Below are positions 32,660-40,716 of a stretch of DNA of 64,000 nucleotides, piece by piece. Location: NCBI GenBank assembly GCA_035534575.1, contig DATLRT010000018.1:1-64000 (forward strand). Reading direction: 5' to 3'. The translations under genes and the position numbers were made by a program. The DNA is from JAGWFU01 sp035534575. Lineage in GTDB: Archaea; Micrarchaeota; Micrarchaeia; Micrarchaeales; Micrarchaeaceae. The notes under the pieces are model-generated. The model was not told the origin of the DNA and searched no databases. It saw only the letters and a list, made by a program, of their open reading frames with translations. The stretch's first letter is position 1. Every line of letters begins with the position of its first letter.

Positions 32660-33487
32660 TTATGGGTTGCCGTAATCATATACATAGTTCAGCCCGTCAA
32701 GATTTGATGCGATGCATTTGTAGCCCATCTTGCATAAAAAATCATCGATACGTGAAGCTGATTGGGAGTTTGTATCTAGGATTTCTAGGATTATTCGCGG
32801 ATGATATTTAGCGATAGTTCTGTGTGCACCTTGAAGTACTTCGTATTCATGCCCTTCCACATCTATTTTTATCAAGTCCGGTGCAAGGTTAAATGAGTCT
32901 AACGTGGCTGTTCTTATCGTAACAGGTGTTTCAGTTTTTTCATCCATTGATGAGTGACCGACATGAACCTTATTGAGGTATAATACAGATCTGCCGTTTT
33001 TAGAGGATAGTGCGAGTTCATGCGCATTTATCTTTTTGACACATCCGTTCTTGATGATATTGCATTTGAACAACTTAAAAATGTCTGGATTGGGTTCAAA
33101 TGCAATAGTCTTATTCCCTTTTAGCGCCATGTTTATGGAGTATTTGCCCACATTGGAACCGGCATCGACGAATACTGCCCCTTTTCTCAGATTAAAAAAT
33201 GGCTCTGACTCCGGCTCTACTTGTTCGGATACCATATAGACGCCCCACCAATTTCTGCCTACTTCAAATTTGCCAAACTTGTTTTGTATTTTAATACTTG
33301 AACGAAGATCACGAGAGAATAACCCGTTTTTGACATAGTCTAATATAAAATAGGGGCTGCACATGTAGGCAAGGTACTCTGCTAACGCATCATAGCTTCC
33401 TTTGTCTGCAACCTCATTTAAAAATCCAATGGTTAGTTTTATGTTGTGTAGATGATTCTTCAACATATGTAGGATATTGTTGCCCAA
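32660..33487 (-). CDS. FkbM-family methyltransferase
   Basis: SAM-dependent methyltransferase of up to 275 residues. The FkbM pattern is visible: GAVFVDAGSNVGKYSINMALKG (SAM site), TIAFEPNPDIFKLFKCNI and PDLIKIDVEGHEYEVLQGA. These enzymes usually O-methylate sugars or secondary metabolites. It lies 47 nt after an NAD-dependent epimerase, so a role in surface glycan tailoring is likely. The start is TTG 33487; ATG 33466 is possible. The gene is clearly AT-richer than its surroundings. Confidence 0.88.
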   Translation of the reverse strand: MGNNILHMLKNHLHNIKLTIGFLNEVADKGSYDALAEYLAYMCSPYFILDYVKNGLFSRDLRSSIKIQNKFGKFEVGRNWWGVYMVSEQVEPESEPFFNLRKGAVFVDAGSNVGKYSINMALKGNKTIAFEPNPDIFKLFKCNIIKNGCVKKINAHELALSSKNGRSVLYLNKVHVGHSSMDEKTETPVTIRTATLDSFNLAPDLIKIDVEGHEYEVLQGAHRTIAKYHPRIILEILDTNSQSASRIDDFLCKMGYKCIASNLDGLNYVYDYGNP

Positions 33488-33534
33488 CCCATAACCTCGC
33501 GCATGTTGACTTTGGATAAAATACAGGATTTCTA

Positions 33535-34581
33535 TCAGCTAAGAGAAATAGCGACCCGTTTATCGTTATAATAGGAGATTAACCGGATTAGCCCGTCCCT
33601 CAAAGATACGGTAGGAGCCCAATCCAAAAGGGTCTTGGCTTTACTATTGTCTCCTATAAGGTATTTTGCATCAAGGGGCCTTTTTGGGGTTGAGTTCCAG
33701 TTTATCGTTCCCTTGAAGCCCGTTAGTTCTGCAATGAGCATGGCTGTTTCTTGGGTGGTGCAGTTATCATCACTACAAAGTTGTATAGTTTGGGCTATCG
33801 CCTTTGGATTATCAAGTGCCTTAAGGTATCCATTGACGTGGTCATCAACATATAACCAATTTCTGGTAGTGCTAGGGTCACCGAGGGACACTTTACCCCC
33901 AGCAAGCATCTGGGTTATGGTGCGTTCTATGAAAAAATGGTTATTAGATTTTCGCCCGTATGAATTGAATGGTCTTAGCACAGTATAGGGAAAATTATAG
34001 GCCATCCACATGTATTTTAGATACAGCTCTGACGACACTTTTGCTATTGCATAAGGGCTGTTAGGTTCCAATTTCGAGTCTTCGTTTAGTTTATCCCTGT
34101 TGTTTTGGAGAGTCATTCCGAATTCCTCGCTGCTTCCCGCAAATATAAATTGCTTGAAGCTCGGAACTTCCCTATAGCATGCTTCAGCCAAGTTTATAGT
34201 CCCTAAATAATCCACCTCGCTAACCTCAAGAAAATGGTCGTAGCTGAACGAAACTGCGCTTATTGCACCTAGATGTATGCAAAATTCTGGTTGGACTTGC
34301 CTAACTATATTTTTTAGGGAGGGATAATCAGTTAAGTTTCCATAGTGCTTGATTGCGTTATTATTGTCAAGAGTATAGCGGCTTGTCACATATCGTTCTA
34401 GTAAATGCACTTCGTATCCGAGCGCTATGAGTTTTGGGACTAGCTCGGAGCCTATGAAACCTGTACTTCCTGTCAAGAGTATTCTTTTTATTTTATCATC
34501 CATCGGATAAGTTTGCTCCCTTTTTGCTTCAACATTTAGATTCCGAAATGCCTCATTTGTACCTTGGATTAGGGGCCCCAT
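33535..34581 (-). CDS. NAD-dependent nucleotide-sugar epimerase/dehydratase (SDR)
   Basis: Extended short-chain dehydrogenase of about 348 residues. It has the nucleotide-binding GSTGFIGS, catalytic YAIAK (YxxxK) with the preceding Ser region FAGSSEEFG, and GDPSTTRNWLYVDDHV. The set resembles GDP-mannose 4,6-dehydratase and related epimerases. It probably makes an activated deoxy or epimerised sugar for the glycan made nearby. ATG 34581 lies close to the start site predicted from the TATA box at 34605-34620; ATG 34503 would give a more conventional N-terminus. Confidence 0.88.
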   Translation of the reverse strand: MGPLIQGTNEAFRNLNVEAKREQTYPMDDKIKRILLTGSTGFIGSELVPKLIALGYEVHLLERYVTSRYTLDNNNAIKHYGNLTDYPSLKNIVRQVQPEFCIHLGAISAVSFSYDHFLEVSEVDYLGTINLAEACYREVPSFKQFIFAGSSEEFGMTLQNNRDKLNEDSKLEPNSPYAIAKVSSELYLKYMWMAYNFPYTVLRPFNSYGRKSNNHFFIERTITQMLAGGKVSLGDPSTTRNWLYVDDHVNGYLKALDNPKAIAQTIQLCSDDNCTTQETAMLIAELTGFKGTINWNSTPKRPLDAKYLIGDNSKAKTLLDWAPTVSLRDGLIRLISYYNDKRVAISLS

Positions 34582-34630
34582 TTGGATACGAGTATTAATT
34601 GAAAGGTATATTTTTATATACATAGTATAT

Positions 34631-34646
34631 TTTTAGTAAACTAAAA
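34631..34646. promoter_or_regulatory. Perfect palindrome between the epimerase and winged-helix genes
   Basis: TTTTAGT-AA-ACTAAAA sits in the divergent promoter region, flanked by TATA-like tracts for both strands. It is a probable operator for the winged-helix protein encoded 26 bp away. Confidence 0.5.
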
Positions 34647-34671
34647 TATATGGTATTTCGTAGATTCTACC

Positions 34672-34935
34672 ATGAAAAAGGACAGGATTGACATACTCAA
34701 GCCGTACTTTTTGGATATACTGAAGGTACTGAATGAGGGGCCAAAACGTTATACGGATCTTATGGCTTACGTCAGAAACAAGCGCACATTGTCACAAAAG
34801 CTAACAAAATTGCAGGATTACGGGTTGGTGGACATTTCACATACAAAGGTGGGTGAAGGGTATGTGAACTTCTATCAGATAAGCAGAAGGGGTAGGGGAG
34901 TGTTGAAGGCGATATTAAAGATTGACATCGGGTAG
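34672..34935 (+). CDS. Winged-helix DNA-binding protein
   Basis: Protein of 87 residues consisting of one winged helix: ILKVLNEGPKRYTDLMAYVRNKRTLSQKLTKLQDYGLVDISHTKVGEGYVNFYQISRRGRGVL is the HTH plus wing, similar to HxlR/ArsR-type folds. It is divergent from the sugar epimerase, with a palindrome between, so it may regulate that pathway and itself. AT-rich; the tRNA-Thr gene lies 37 nt beyond its stop. Confidence 0.8.
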   Translation: MKKDRIDILKPYFLDILKVLNEGPKRYTDLMAYVRNKRTLSQKLTKLQDYGLVDISHTKVGEGYVNFYQISRRGRGVLKAILKIDIG

Positions 34936-34971
34936 GATTAATTAGCCAATATGCCCTAGGATGGCCGTAAA

Positions 34972-35043
<72 letters not shown>

Positions 35044-35070
35044 GCATATGAGCTTTGTACTTACCAGTAT

Positions 35071-36660
35071 TTATCTTTTTATGAATATGCCGCTGTACCT
35101 TATGAAGCCGTCAAGCGGAGGGCCAAGGAACGAGAGCCTCTTCCCTATCTTTGATATGAACTCAAGGTTCTTCCTGGTTGCCGCACCGAAGAGCGCCAGC
35201 AGCGCTGGATAGAGCACAAGCGCCACGGCTATGTTGACAACCAGAGCGAGCCTGCTTTGGGCTAGGGCGAATGATATCCCGTATAGCACGCCAAGCAACG
35301 CAAGGGATGCGAGCGACACCAGTACCAGATTCCTGTACTTGTGCGACAGGCTGAACTGGCTCTGAAGCGCCCTTATGTAAATTATGTCAAGCACTATCGG
35401 GGTTATGACGAACAGTGACAGTACGACTCCCGCTCCCTTGAACATCGGCGTTAGCACGACCAGCAGTATTAGCTGTATTACCACCGCGCTGACCTGGTAA
35501 AGCATGAACTTCTTGCTGTTGCCGAAGCCGAGTATGAGCGTGCCTGCGTAAGTGCCTATCAGCCCGACGCCCATGCCCGCTATCATTATTGCAAAGTAGA
35601 TTGGTGCTAGGCCGTACGCGGGGAAGAGCAGGTTGATGAGCGGCTTTGATACCGATATCGCGTATGCCAGCACAGGGAAGAGCAACAGGCCGGTGTAGTA
35701 GAGGCTGTTGTTGTATATCGCGCCTATCTTCTTGGCGGTTGACTGCTTCGTGAGCGCCCTTGAGAACGCGGGGAGCAGTATGAGCGCTATGTCTGTGATG
35801 GTGAGCTCGACAAACCGAGCCAGCTTGTAAGCGGCGCCGTAGTTGCCTACTATTGATGCCGCCACAAAAATTCCCAAGAAGAGCACTGCGAAGTTGGTGG
35901 CGCCGTTCATGGCGACGTGCGACGCAACCACGGGCATGGAGAACGAGGTGAGCTTCTTCGAGTCGGCCATGTTGGGCCTTGCGATGCCGTACCCGCCCTT
36001 GAACACCAGATAAGCCACACCAACCAGCCCTCCCGCGAGCATGCCGAGCAGGTATCCGAGTATGGCGCCCATTATGCCGAAGCCCAGCAGGACCAGACCC
36101 ACCGAGAAAACGAGGCTGAAGAACGAGTATATCGTGTTGCTTATCGCCGCCTCCTTCACCAGACCAACGCCAACCAGCGCGGCGAGCGAGAGATTGTACA
36201 GCACGGCGAACAGCTCCGCCGCAGAGCCGAGCTGCAGCGGCAGCGTGAGCGCGGCGTTGTGATATACGTTGACCGCAAGGTAGCCGCTGAACAGAATACC
36301 CAGAATCGCGATTATCAGCCCTATCGAGAGCGAGATTAGGTATCCGCTGCTAAGCATGGTGCGTATCTTTCCCGCGCCCTTTAGCTCGGGTAGCATCTTC
36401 CTCAGCGCCGTGCCGACGCCGAAGTTGCTGCCTATGCCCAGCAGGGTTGAGAAGGCGATGACTATGCTGTAAAGCCCGAAGTCGGAGGGCATCAGCATGC
36501 TTGCAAGTATGATCAGCATGAGAAGGGTAAGCAGAGATGTGAGCACGTCGCCGATCACGTATATCGCGCCGCGCTTTGCCGTGGTAAGCGCGAGCTCCTC
36601 AACCTCCGATGATGTCTTGGCCGCCTCCATCTTCTGCGCGCTGGAGAGTTTTGAGGCCAT
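35071..36660 (-). CDS. Polysaccharide/oligosaccharide flippase (MATE/Wzx-like)
   Basis: Integral membrane protein of 529 residues with about 14 helices. Family marks include GAIYVIGDVLTSLLTLLMLIILAS, the LMPSDFGLYSIVIAFSTLLG loop and LLFPAYGLAPIYFAIMIAGM. Such flippases turn lipid-linked sugars to the outer face for surface polysaccharide or N-glycan assembly. It fits with the nearby epimerase and FkbM methyltransferase, though it is not AT-rich like them and may be older in this genome. Confidence 0.9.
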   Translation of the reverse strand: MASKLSSAQKMEAAKTSSEVEELALTTAKRGAIYVIGDVLTSLLTLLMLIILASMLMPSDFGLYSIVIAFSTLLGIGSNFGVGTALRKMLPELKGAGKIRTMLSSGYLISLSIGLIIAILGILFSGYLAVNVYHNAALTLPLQLGSAAELFAVLYNLSLAALVGVGLVKEAAISNTIYSFFSLVFSVGLVLLGFGIMGAILGYLLGMLAGGLVGVAYLVFKGGYGIARPNMADSKKLTSFSMPVVASHVAMNGATNFAVLFLGIFVAASIVGNYGAAYKLARFVELTITDIALILLPAFSRALTKQSTAKKIGAIYNNSLYYTGLLLFPVLAYAISVSKPLINLLFPAYGLAPIYFAIMIAGMGVGLIGTYAGTLILGFGNSKKFMLYQVSAVVIQLILLVVLTPMFKGAGVVLSLFVITPIVLDIIYIRALQSQFSLSHKYRNLVLVSLASLALLGVLYGISFALAQSRLALVVNIAVALVLYPALLALFGAATRKNLEFISKIGKRLSFLGPPLDGFIRYSGIFIKR

Positions 36661-36694
36661 GATTTCATTCCTTGGGCTTTTGTAGCTTGTTGCC

Positions 36695-36994
36695 TTAGCG
36701 TGTAGGAAGCAGCCTTATGTAAATCCCGCCCTTCATCCTTAGCTCGGCTGCAAAGTCAATCCTCAGGATCTTCCCGATGTCAGCCCGCTCGCCCTCGAAC
36801 TTTATGACTCTCATGCGGATGGCCTTGATGTCGGTGCCGTAAAGCTTGATATGTTCCCTGGATGGATCGAACCTAACTCGCTTCGGCCCGTTTATGATCT
36901 CCAGATTAAGTTCAGGTGCAGTTTTCACCACCTTTTCGGAGACGGAGTCCAGCACCTTTGGATTGTAGCTCAAAATTTGCATCTTTGCCTTCAT
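36695..36994 (-). CDS. Small hypothetical protein next to trpS
   Basis: Protein of 99 residues, basic, alpha/beta: MQILSYNPKVLDSVSEKVVK, then NGPKRVRFDPSREHIKLYGTDIKAIRMRVIKFEG and a C-terminal GGIYIRLLP. I place the start at ATG 36994, which follows GGTGAG. The spacing to trpS (15 nt from its stop) suggests co-transcription. No family is recognised; an RNA-binding role is possible but not shown. Confidence 0.65.
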   Translation of the reverse strand: MKAKMQILSYNPKVLDSVSEKVVKTAPELNLEIINGPKRVRFDPSREHIKLYGTDIKAIRMRVIKFEGERADIGKILRIDFAAELRMKGGIYIRLLPTR

Positions 36995-37009
36995 CTTCTC
37001 ACCCAAACC

Positions 37010-38143
37010 TCAATCGCTCACTATGAACTTGCTCAGCTTCTCCCTCGCCCTCTCCTTCCTTCTCTGGTGGTCCCTCAGGAACTTGTTTATCGTCGCCGCG
37101 AGAGCCTGCTTGTGCTCCCCCGCAAGCATAGTGCCGTTGCGCTCTGCCTTGAATATCGCCTCCAGCTTCTTGTCGTTCGGCTCGAAGAAGTACCTGTAGT
37201 ACTGGCAGACCATGCACTTGTCCGGGTCCCCTCCGAATTTCTTCTGCAGCTCCGCGGTGGCCTGCTGGCCGGTGAGCGCCCTGTTGATCTTCTTCATCAC
37301 CGCCTCGGGAGTATCGTCAAGGTATATCGTGTTGTTGGCCTCGCTTGATGACATCTTGGATGTGCCGTCGAGCCCGGGCAGGAACTTGGTGTATATTATC
37401 GCGGGCTTGTAGTAGCCGAGCTTGCCCAGCACGTCCCTCGCCACCCTGAAGTGGACGTCCTGGTCTATCGCGAGCGGAATCAAGCAGGGAACGTTGTGTC
37501 CCACCTCAACCGACTTGAGGAATGCCGGAACGGCCTGCATGGCGGTGTAGAAGATGAGCCCGATGTTGGACTCGTTGGTGAAGCCGAATGCGTCCTTCAC
37601 GGTCGAAAACGTTATGTGCTTCGCCACTTTCACCGCGTTCTTGTACATGGTGTTGGCGTAGTTAGTGTCGAAGAATATCTTCGTCTTAGTGGGCTTGAAT
37701 CCCAGCGCTATGATGTCGAGCACGTTGTCGATTGCCATGTTGTGTATCTCCTCCATGGTCATGTCGCTGTCCTTTTTGGCCAGGTACTTTTCCTCGTCCG
37801 GTATCTGTATGTATATCTCCACGCCGAACCTGTCCTGCAGCCACTTGGCGAACATGAACGGCATCAGGTGGCCGAGGTGCATCCCCTTGCTGGTCCCCCT
37901 TCCCGTGTACAGGTAGAAAGGATTGCCCTTCTCGTACTCGCTGAGTATCCAGTCGAGCTCCCTGTGCGCGAAGATGATGTTCCTCCTCAGGAGGAAATGC
38001 ATGGGGCCGGTGTACTTCTCCAGCCTCTTCCTCAATTCCTCATCAATCGGCTTCAATCCGTACTGCTTGGCGAACTGGTCGTAGTCTATCTTGCCCTCCA
38101 CCTTGTATGCGTCAACGTGGTAGCTCTCGGAAGGGGCAGGCAT
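37010..38143 (-). CDS. trpS: Tryptophanyl-tRNA synthetase
   Basis: Class Ic synthetase of 377 residues, archaeal/eukaryotic type. The HIGH-type motif is GRGTSKGMHLGHLMPF (near 83-98), with the KMSKS motif as TSKMSSSE near 263. Also seen are FFDTNYANTMY and VPCLIPLAIDQDVHFRVARDV. It charges tRNA-Trp in the cytoplasm. A small unknown gene follows in the same direction. Confidence 0.96.
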   Translation of the reverse strand: MPAPSESYHVDAYKVEGKIDYDQFAKQYGLKPIDEELRKRLEKYTGPMHFLLRRNIIFAHRELDWILSEYEKGNPFYLYTGRGTSKGMHLGHLMPFMFAKWLQDRFGVEIYIQIPDEEKYLAKKDSDMTMEEIHNMAIDNVLDIIALGFKPTKTKIFFDTNYANTMYKNAVKVAKHITFSTVKDAFGFTNESNIGLIFYTAMQAVPAFLKSVEVGHNVPCLIPLAIDQDVHFRVARDVLGKLGYYKPAIIYTKFLPGLDGTSKMSSSEANNTIYLDDTPEAVMKKINRALTGQQATAELQKKFGGDPDKCMVCQYYRYFFEPNDKKLEAIFKAERNGTMLAGEHKQALAATINKFLRDHQRRKERAREKLSKFIVSD

Positions 38144-38173
38144 CGAATCTGTTATAGATGCAAATCAAGGCTT

Positions 38174-38821
38174 TTATTGCTTTGTTTGGGCGGGCTTCCA
38201 GAGTGACTTGAGGAACTCCGGAATGCCGTGAAGCGACTGCACATTCCTGAAATCGCCCTTTATGGCGGCGTAGGCGTCGGGGTAAGTGGACTCCGCCTTG
38301 GCCATCAGGTACTCCACCAGCTCGGTCTCCCTGAGATAGTTGTATACGTAGTGCTTGCCGATTTCCATCCTCCCCAACATCGGAAATATGAGCAGGGAGG
38401 GGAAGCTTGACTGCGGAACCATGCTGAGTATGTTGAGCTTCGGCTTCAGCCCGTCAGGCATCACGCTGATGAAGGGGGAGGGAGGCTTGTATATCTCCAC
38501 GAACCCCTTGTTGGCGAGCTCGGAGTGCATCGCCTTGGCAAGCTCCCTGTCGTCTATGCAGTAGCGGGTCTTGTCCAGCTCGGCATCCGTCATGCCGCTC
38601 TTCTGCCCGGTGTTTTCCACCAGTATCTTCGAGAGATAGACCTGGTTGCGCTCCTTGAAATAAGACTCGATTGCAGCCTTCCTCTGGGTGCCGTTCAACG
38701 AGGTCCATGACTTGAAGTGGTCGAGCATCTCCGCAGGGGTCCTTAGCAGGCCCAGGGGCAGCTCCTTTTCGTGTGTCCTTAACGGTATTTTGCCGTTTGT
38801 CAATGCAACTGACGTATCCAC
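38174..38821 (-). CDS. Hypothetical protein (215 aa)
   Basis: Soluble alpha/beta protein with no recognised motif. Segments of note are LVENTGQKSGMTDAELDKTRYCIDDRELAKAM and YKPPSPFISVMPDGLKPKLNILSMVPQSSFPSLLIFPMLG. The start is GTG 38821. A TATA box CTTAAATACC (38858-38867) predicts transcription from about 38836. It lies upstream of trpS, 30 nt away, and probably shares its message. No function is proposed. Confidence 0.65.
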   Translation of the reverse strand: MDTSVALTNGKIPLRTHEKELPLGLLRTPAEMLDHFKSWTSLNGTQRKAAIESYFKERNQVYLSKILVENTGQKSGMTDAELDKTRYCIDDRELAKAMHSELANKGFVEIYKPPSPFISVMPDGLKPKLNILSMVPQSSFPSLLIFPMLGRMEIGKHYVYNYLRETELVEYLMAKAESTYPDAYAAIKGDFRNVQSLHGIPEFLKSLWKPAQTKQ

Positions 38822-38955
38822 ATTCGTCGCCTTCAGTTATGTGAGCTCGTATGGTATTTAAGGCTTCCGAGGGGTGCGGTGGATAGACGAATATCGGGCG
38901 TCTGGGCACTCAATGCTTAAATATAAGGAAAACCAGAAAGCAGTATTGGATAACT

Positions 38956-39132
38956 ATGCGTAACCAGACCATGGATGCGGATATCCCTTACCAGGGCCGC
39001 ACGGGAGAGTCGACTTACAGTAGATTGAAGCGCACGCTGAGGAGAAAGCCGACGGCCAGCTGCGCTGGGGCGACTGATTTTGACCGGGTAGCTTGGATTC
39101 AGAGGAAGTTTCCACAGCAACAGAGTACGTGA
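38956..39132 (+). CDS. Small basic protein (58 aa)
   Basis: ORF of 58 codons with its own TATA box: TTAAATATAAGG (about 38914-38925) predicts transcription from near 38946, 10 nt before the ATG. The product (RLKRTLRRKPTASCAGATDFDRVAWI) is strongly basic and might bind nucleic acid. The next gene starts 8 nt after its stop, so they form an operon. No family is recognised. Confidence 0.55.
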   Translation: MRNQTMDADIPYQGRTGESTYSRLKRTLRRKPTASCAGATDFDRVAWIQRKFPQQQST

Positions 39133-39140
39133 GATAGTGC

Positions 39141-39986
39141 ATGGACAACAGGAAACCAGCTAGAGAGAGGGAACCAACGACAGATGATAGCCTCAGCCAG
39201 AGGCTGAAGATGCTCAGGGCCATGAGCCGGGAGGACATAGCCAAGGTCATCGCAAGGGAGAGGGACGAGAGGGGCATGCAGCAGCCCAGCGACGCGGTTC
39301 TGCAAAACAAGGTCTCGCAGCTCAAGAGGGCGATAAGCCCAGAGGATTACAAGACGTTGATACACTCAAGCGACTCAAAGGTAATCTCTCAGATGCTACA
39401 TATCTCTAGGGGGCAGGTGAACAACCTTAGGACGGGGCTTGTCAGCTTCGGGCTGGTGGATGCCAACACGCCTGGAAGAATGAAGACAGAAATCGGTGGG
39501 GGGCGCAAGTCGGCCGGGGTGCCAGCATTTAAGCGCAGAAGCAAAGAGGAGATTGCCGCAGTGATGGAAACACTCAGGGCCAAGGTAGTAGAAAAGGGCC
39601 CAATCACATACGAAAGACTGGGAAAGTCCACAGGATATGACGTAGGGGAGATTAGGGGCTACGTAAACAGGTATTTTATGGACTTGGGAGTAAGAAAGTT
39701 CGATTTCGACCGTGGACTCAGCGGGAAAAGAACCAGCAGCTTTAACGAGTTGCTCAATGGCAACCCCCACACAGTATACCTCATTGATGACATGGATCCC
39801 GAGAGCATAAGGAGATTCAAGAGGCTGGTCGCCAAAAAGTGCAACTGCGACACAGGCAATATAAATGCCAGGACCTCTTTGGGTCACCTGCTTGCGAATC
39901 TGAAGACGGTGCTGCCTGGAGCGGCGGCTGCAATAGAGGAGGTAAAAGAGGAACTGAAGTTGCGCAGGGGCATGGTTAACGCTTAA
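39141..39986 (+). CDS. Probable DNA-binding protein with helix-turn-helix repeats
   Basis: Protein of 281 residues, charged and helical. Two possible HTH units are seen: KVISQMLHISRGQVNNLRTGLVSFGLV near 80-110, and ITYERLGKSTGYDVGEIRGYVNRYFMDLG near 155-185. Between them is a Gly/Arg/Lys linker. No enzyme motif is present. It follows the 58-aa basic protein and has GTGAG ahead of its ATG. The function is probably regulatory; the family is not recognised. Confidence 0.6.
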   Translation: MDNRKPAREREPTTDDSLSQRLKMLRAMSREDIAKVIARERDERGMQQPSDAVLQNKVSQLKRAISPEDYKTLIHSSDSKVISQMLHISRGQVNNLRTGLVSFGLVDANTPGRMKTEIGGGRKSAGVPAFKRRSKEEIAAVMETLRAKVVEKGPITYERLGKSTGYDVGEIRGYVNRYFMDLGVRKFDFDRGLSGKRTSSFNELLNGNPHTVYLIDDMDPESIRRFKRLVAKKCNCDTGNINARTSLGHLLANLKTVLPGAAAAIEEVKEELKLRRGMVNA

Positions 39987-40018
39987 TTCTCTTTGCTGCA
40001 AAAGCATATGTGACGTTC

Positions 40019-40276
40019 ATGAAGAATTTTTTCTTTTGCAATAAGTGCCAGGTCATCCTATCTCCAAAGGAAGAGGATGGCAAGGTCTACCTCGAGTGCA
40101 GGAACTGCGGTGACAAGAAGGAGTACCTGGACTGGGTTGAACACGTCTGCAGCAAGTGCGGATTCAACAAGTCCACGATAGTGTTCCACGAGATGACGGG
40201 CGGGGACGAGGGCACCACCACAATGTACAGGTGCATAAGGTGCGGCACAAAGGAAAGGGAGGGCCACCTGGCCTGA
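40019..40276 (+). CDS. tfs: TFS/RPB9-type zinc-ribbon transcription factor
   Basis: Protein of 85 residues with two zinc ribbons, CNKC...CRNC at the N-terminus and CSKC...CIRC at the C-terminus. The second ribbon carries the acidic Asp-Glu pair (TGGDEGTTTMYRC) that TFS/TFIIS inserts into the RNA polymerase active site to stimulate transcript cleavage. It is shorter than typical TFS (about 105-110). I start it at ATG 40019, preceded by GTGAC, rather than GTG 40010. The ATPase operon follows on the same strand. Confidence 0.85.
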   Translation: MKNFFFCNKCQVILSPKEEDGKVYLECRNCGDKKEYLDWVEHVCSKCGFNKSTIVFHEMTGGDEGTTTMYRCIRCGTKEREGHLA

Positions 40277-40307
40277 TCCCCTGCACAGCCACAAAGGCAA
40301 GTCGAAC

Positions 40308-40322
40308 CCTTTTAAATATTCT
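40308..40322 (+). promoter_or_regulatory. TATA box of the A/V-type ATPase operon
   Basis: CCCTTTTAAATATTC-type element ending at 40322 precedes atpH. Transcription would start near 40340, leaving a leader of about 45 nt with GGAAGTGAG before the ATG. Confidence 0.55.
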
Positions 40323-40385
40323 CTTCCATCTATTACCTGACTGGTTGTTAGTAAGTTACAACGCTATTCGATAGGAAGTGAGCAA

Positions 40386-40712
40386 ATGGATGGAAGCTTC
40401 AAGCCGATAACGGAGGTTCAGGATGCAGAGAGCAGGGCAGCTAAGACGCTCGAAAAGGCCACCAAGGACAGGGAGGGCGCCCTGATTGATGCCAAGACGC
40501 AGGCGGCAGCGATGGTCCAGGAGGCCGAGGCCAGGGCGAAGCAGCAGAAGGCTGACGCCATAACCAAGGAGCTGGCCCAACTCGACAGGAGGAAGAAGGA
40601 TGCGCTCGAGGCCGCGGGCAAAGACGCCAAATCCTACAAGACCAAGAGGCTCAACCAGGTCGAGAGGGGCAGGGCGGTGAAGGAGCTGGTCGACTTAATC
40701 TTAGGTGCTTGA
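40386..40712 (+). CDS. atpH: A/V-type ATPase subunit H (peripheral stalk)
   Basis: Protein of 108 residues that is almost all charged coiled coil, the expected form of the stalk subunit that pairs with subunit E. Position at the head of an H-I-K-E-C-F-A-B-D cluster supports the assignment, since coiled-coil sequence alone would not. GTGAG precedes the ATG. The end overlaps the region that begins subunit I. Confidence 0.85.
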   Translation: MDGSFKPITEVQDAESRAAKTLEKATKDREGALIDAKTQAAAMVQEAEARAKQQKADAITKELAQLDRRKKDALEAAGKDAKSYKTKRLNQVERGRAVKELVDLILGA

Positions 40713-40716
40713 ACTT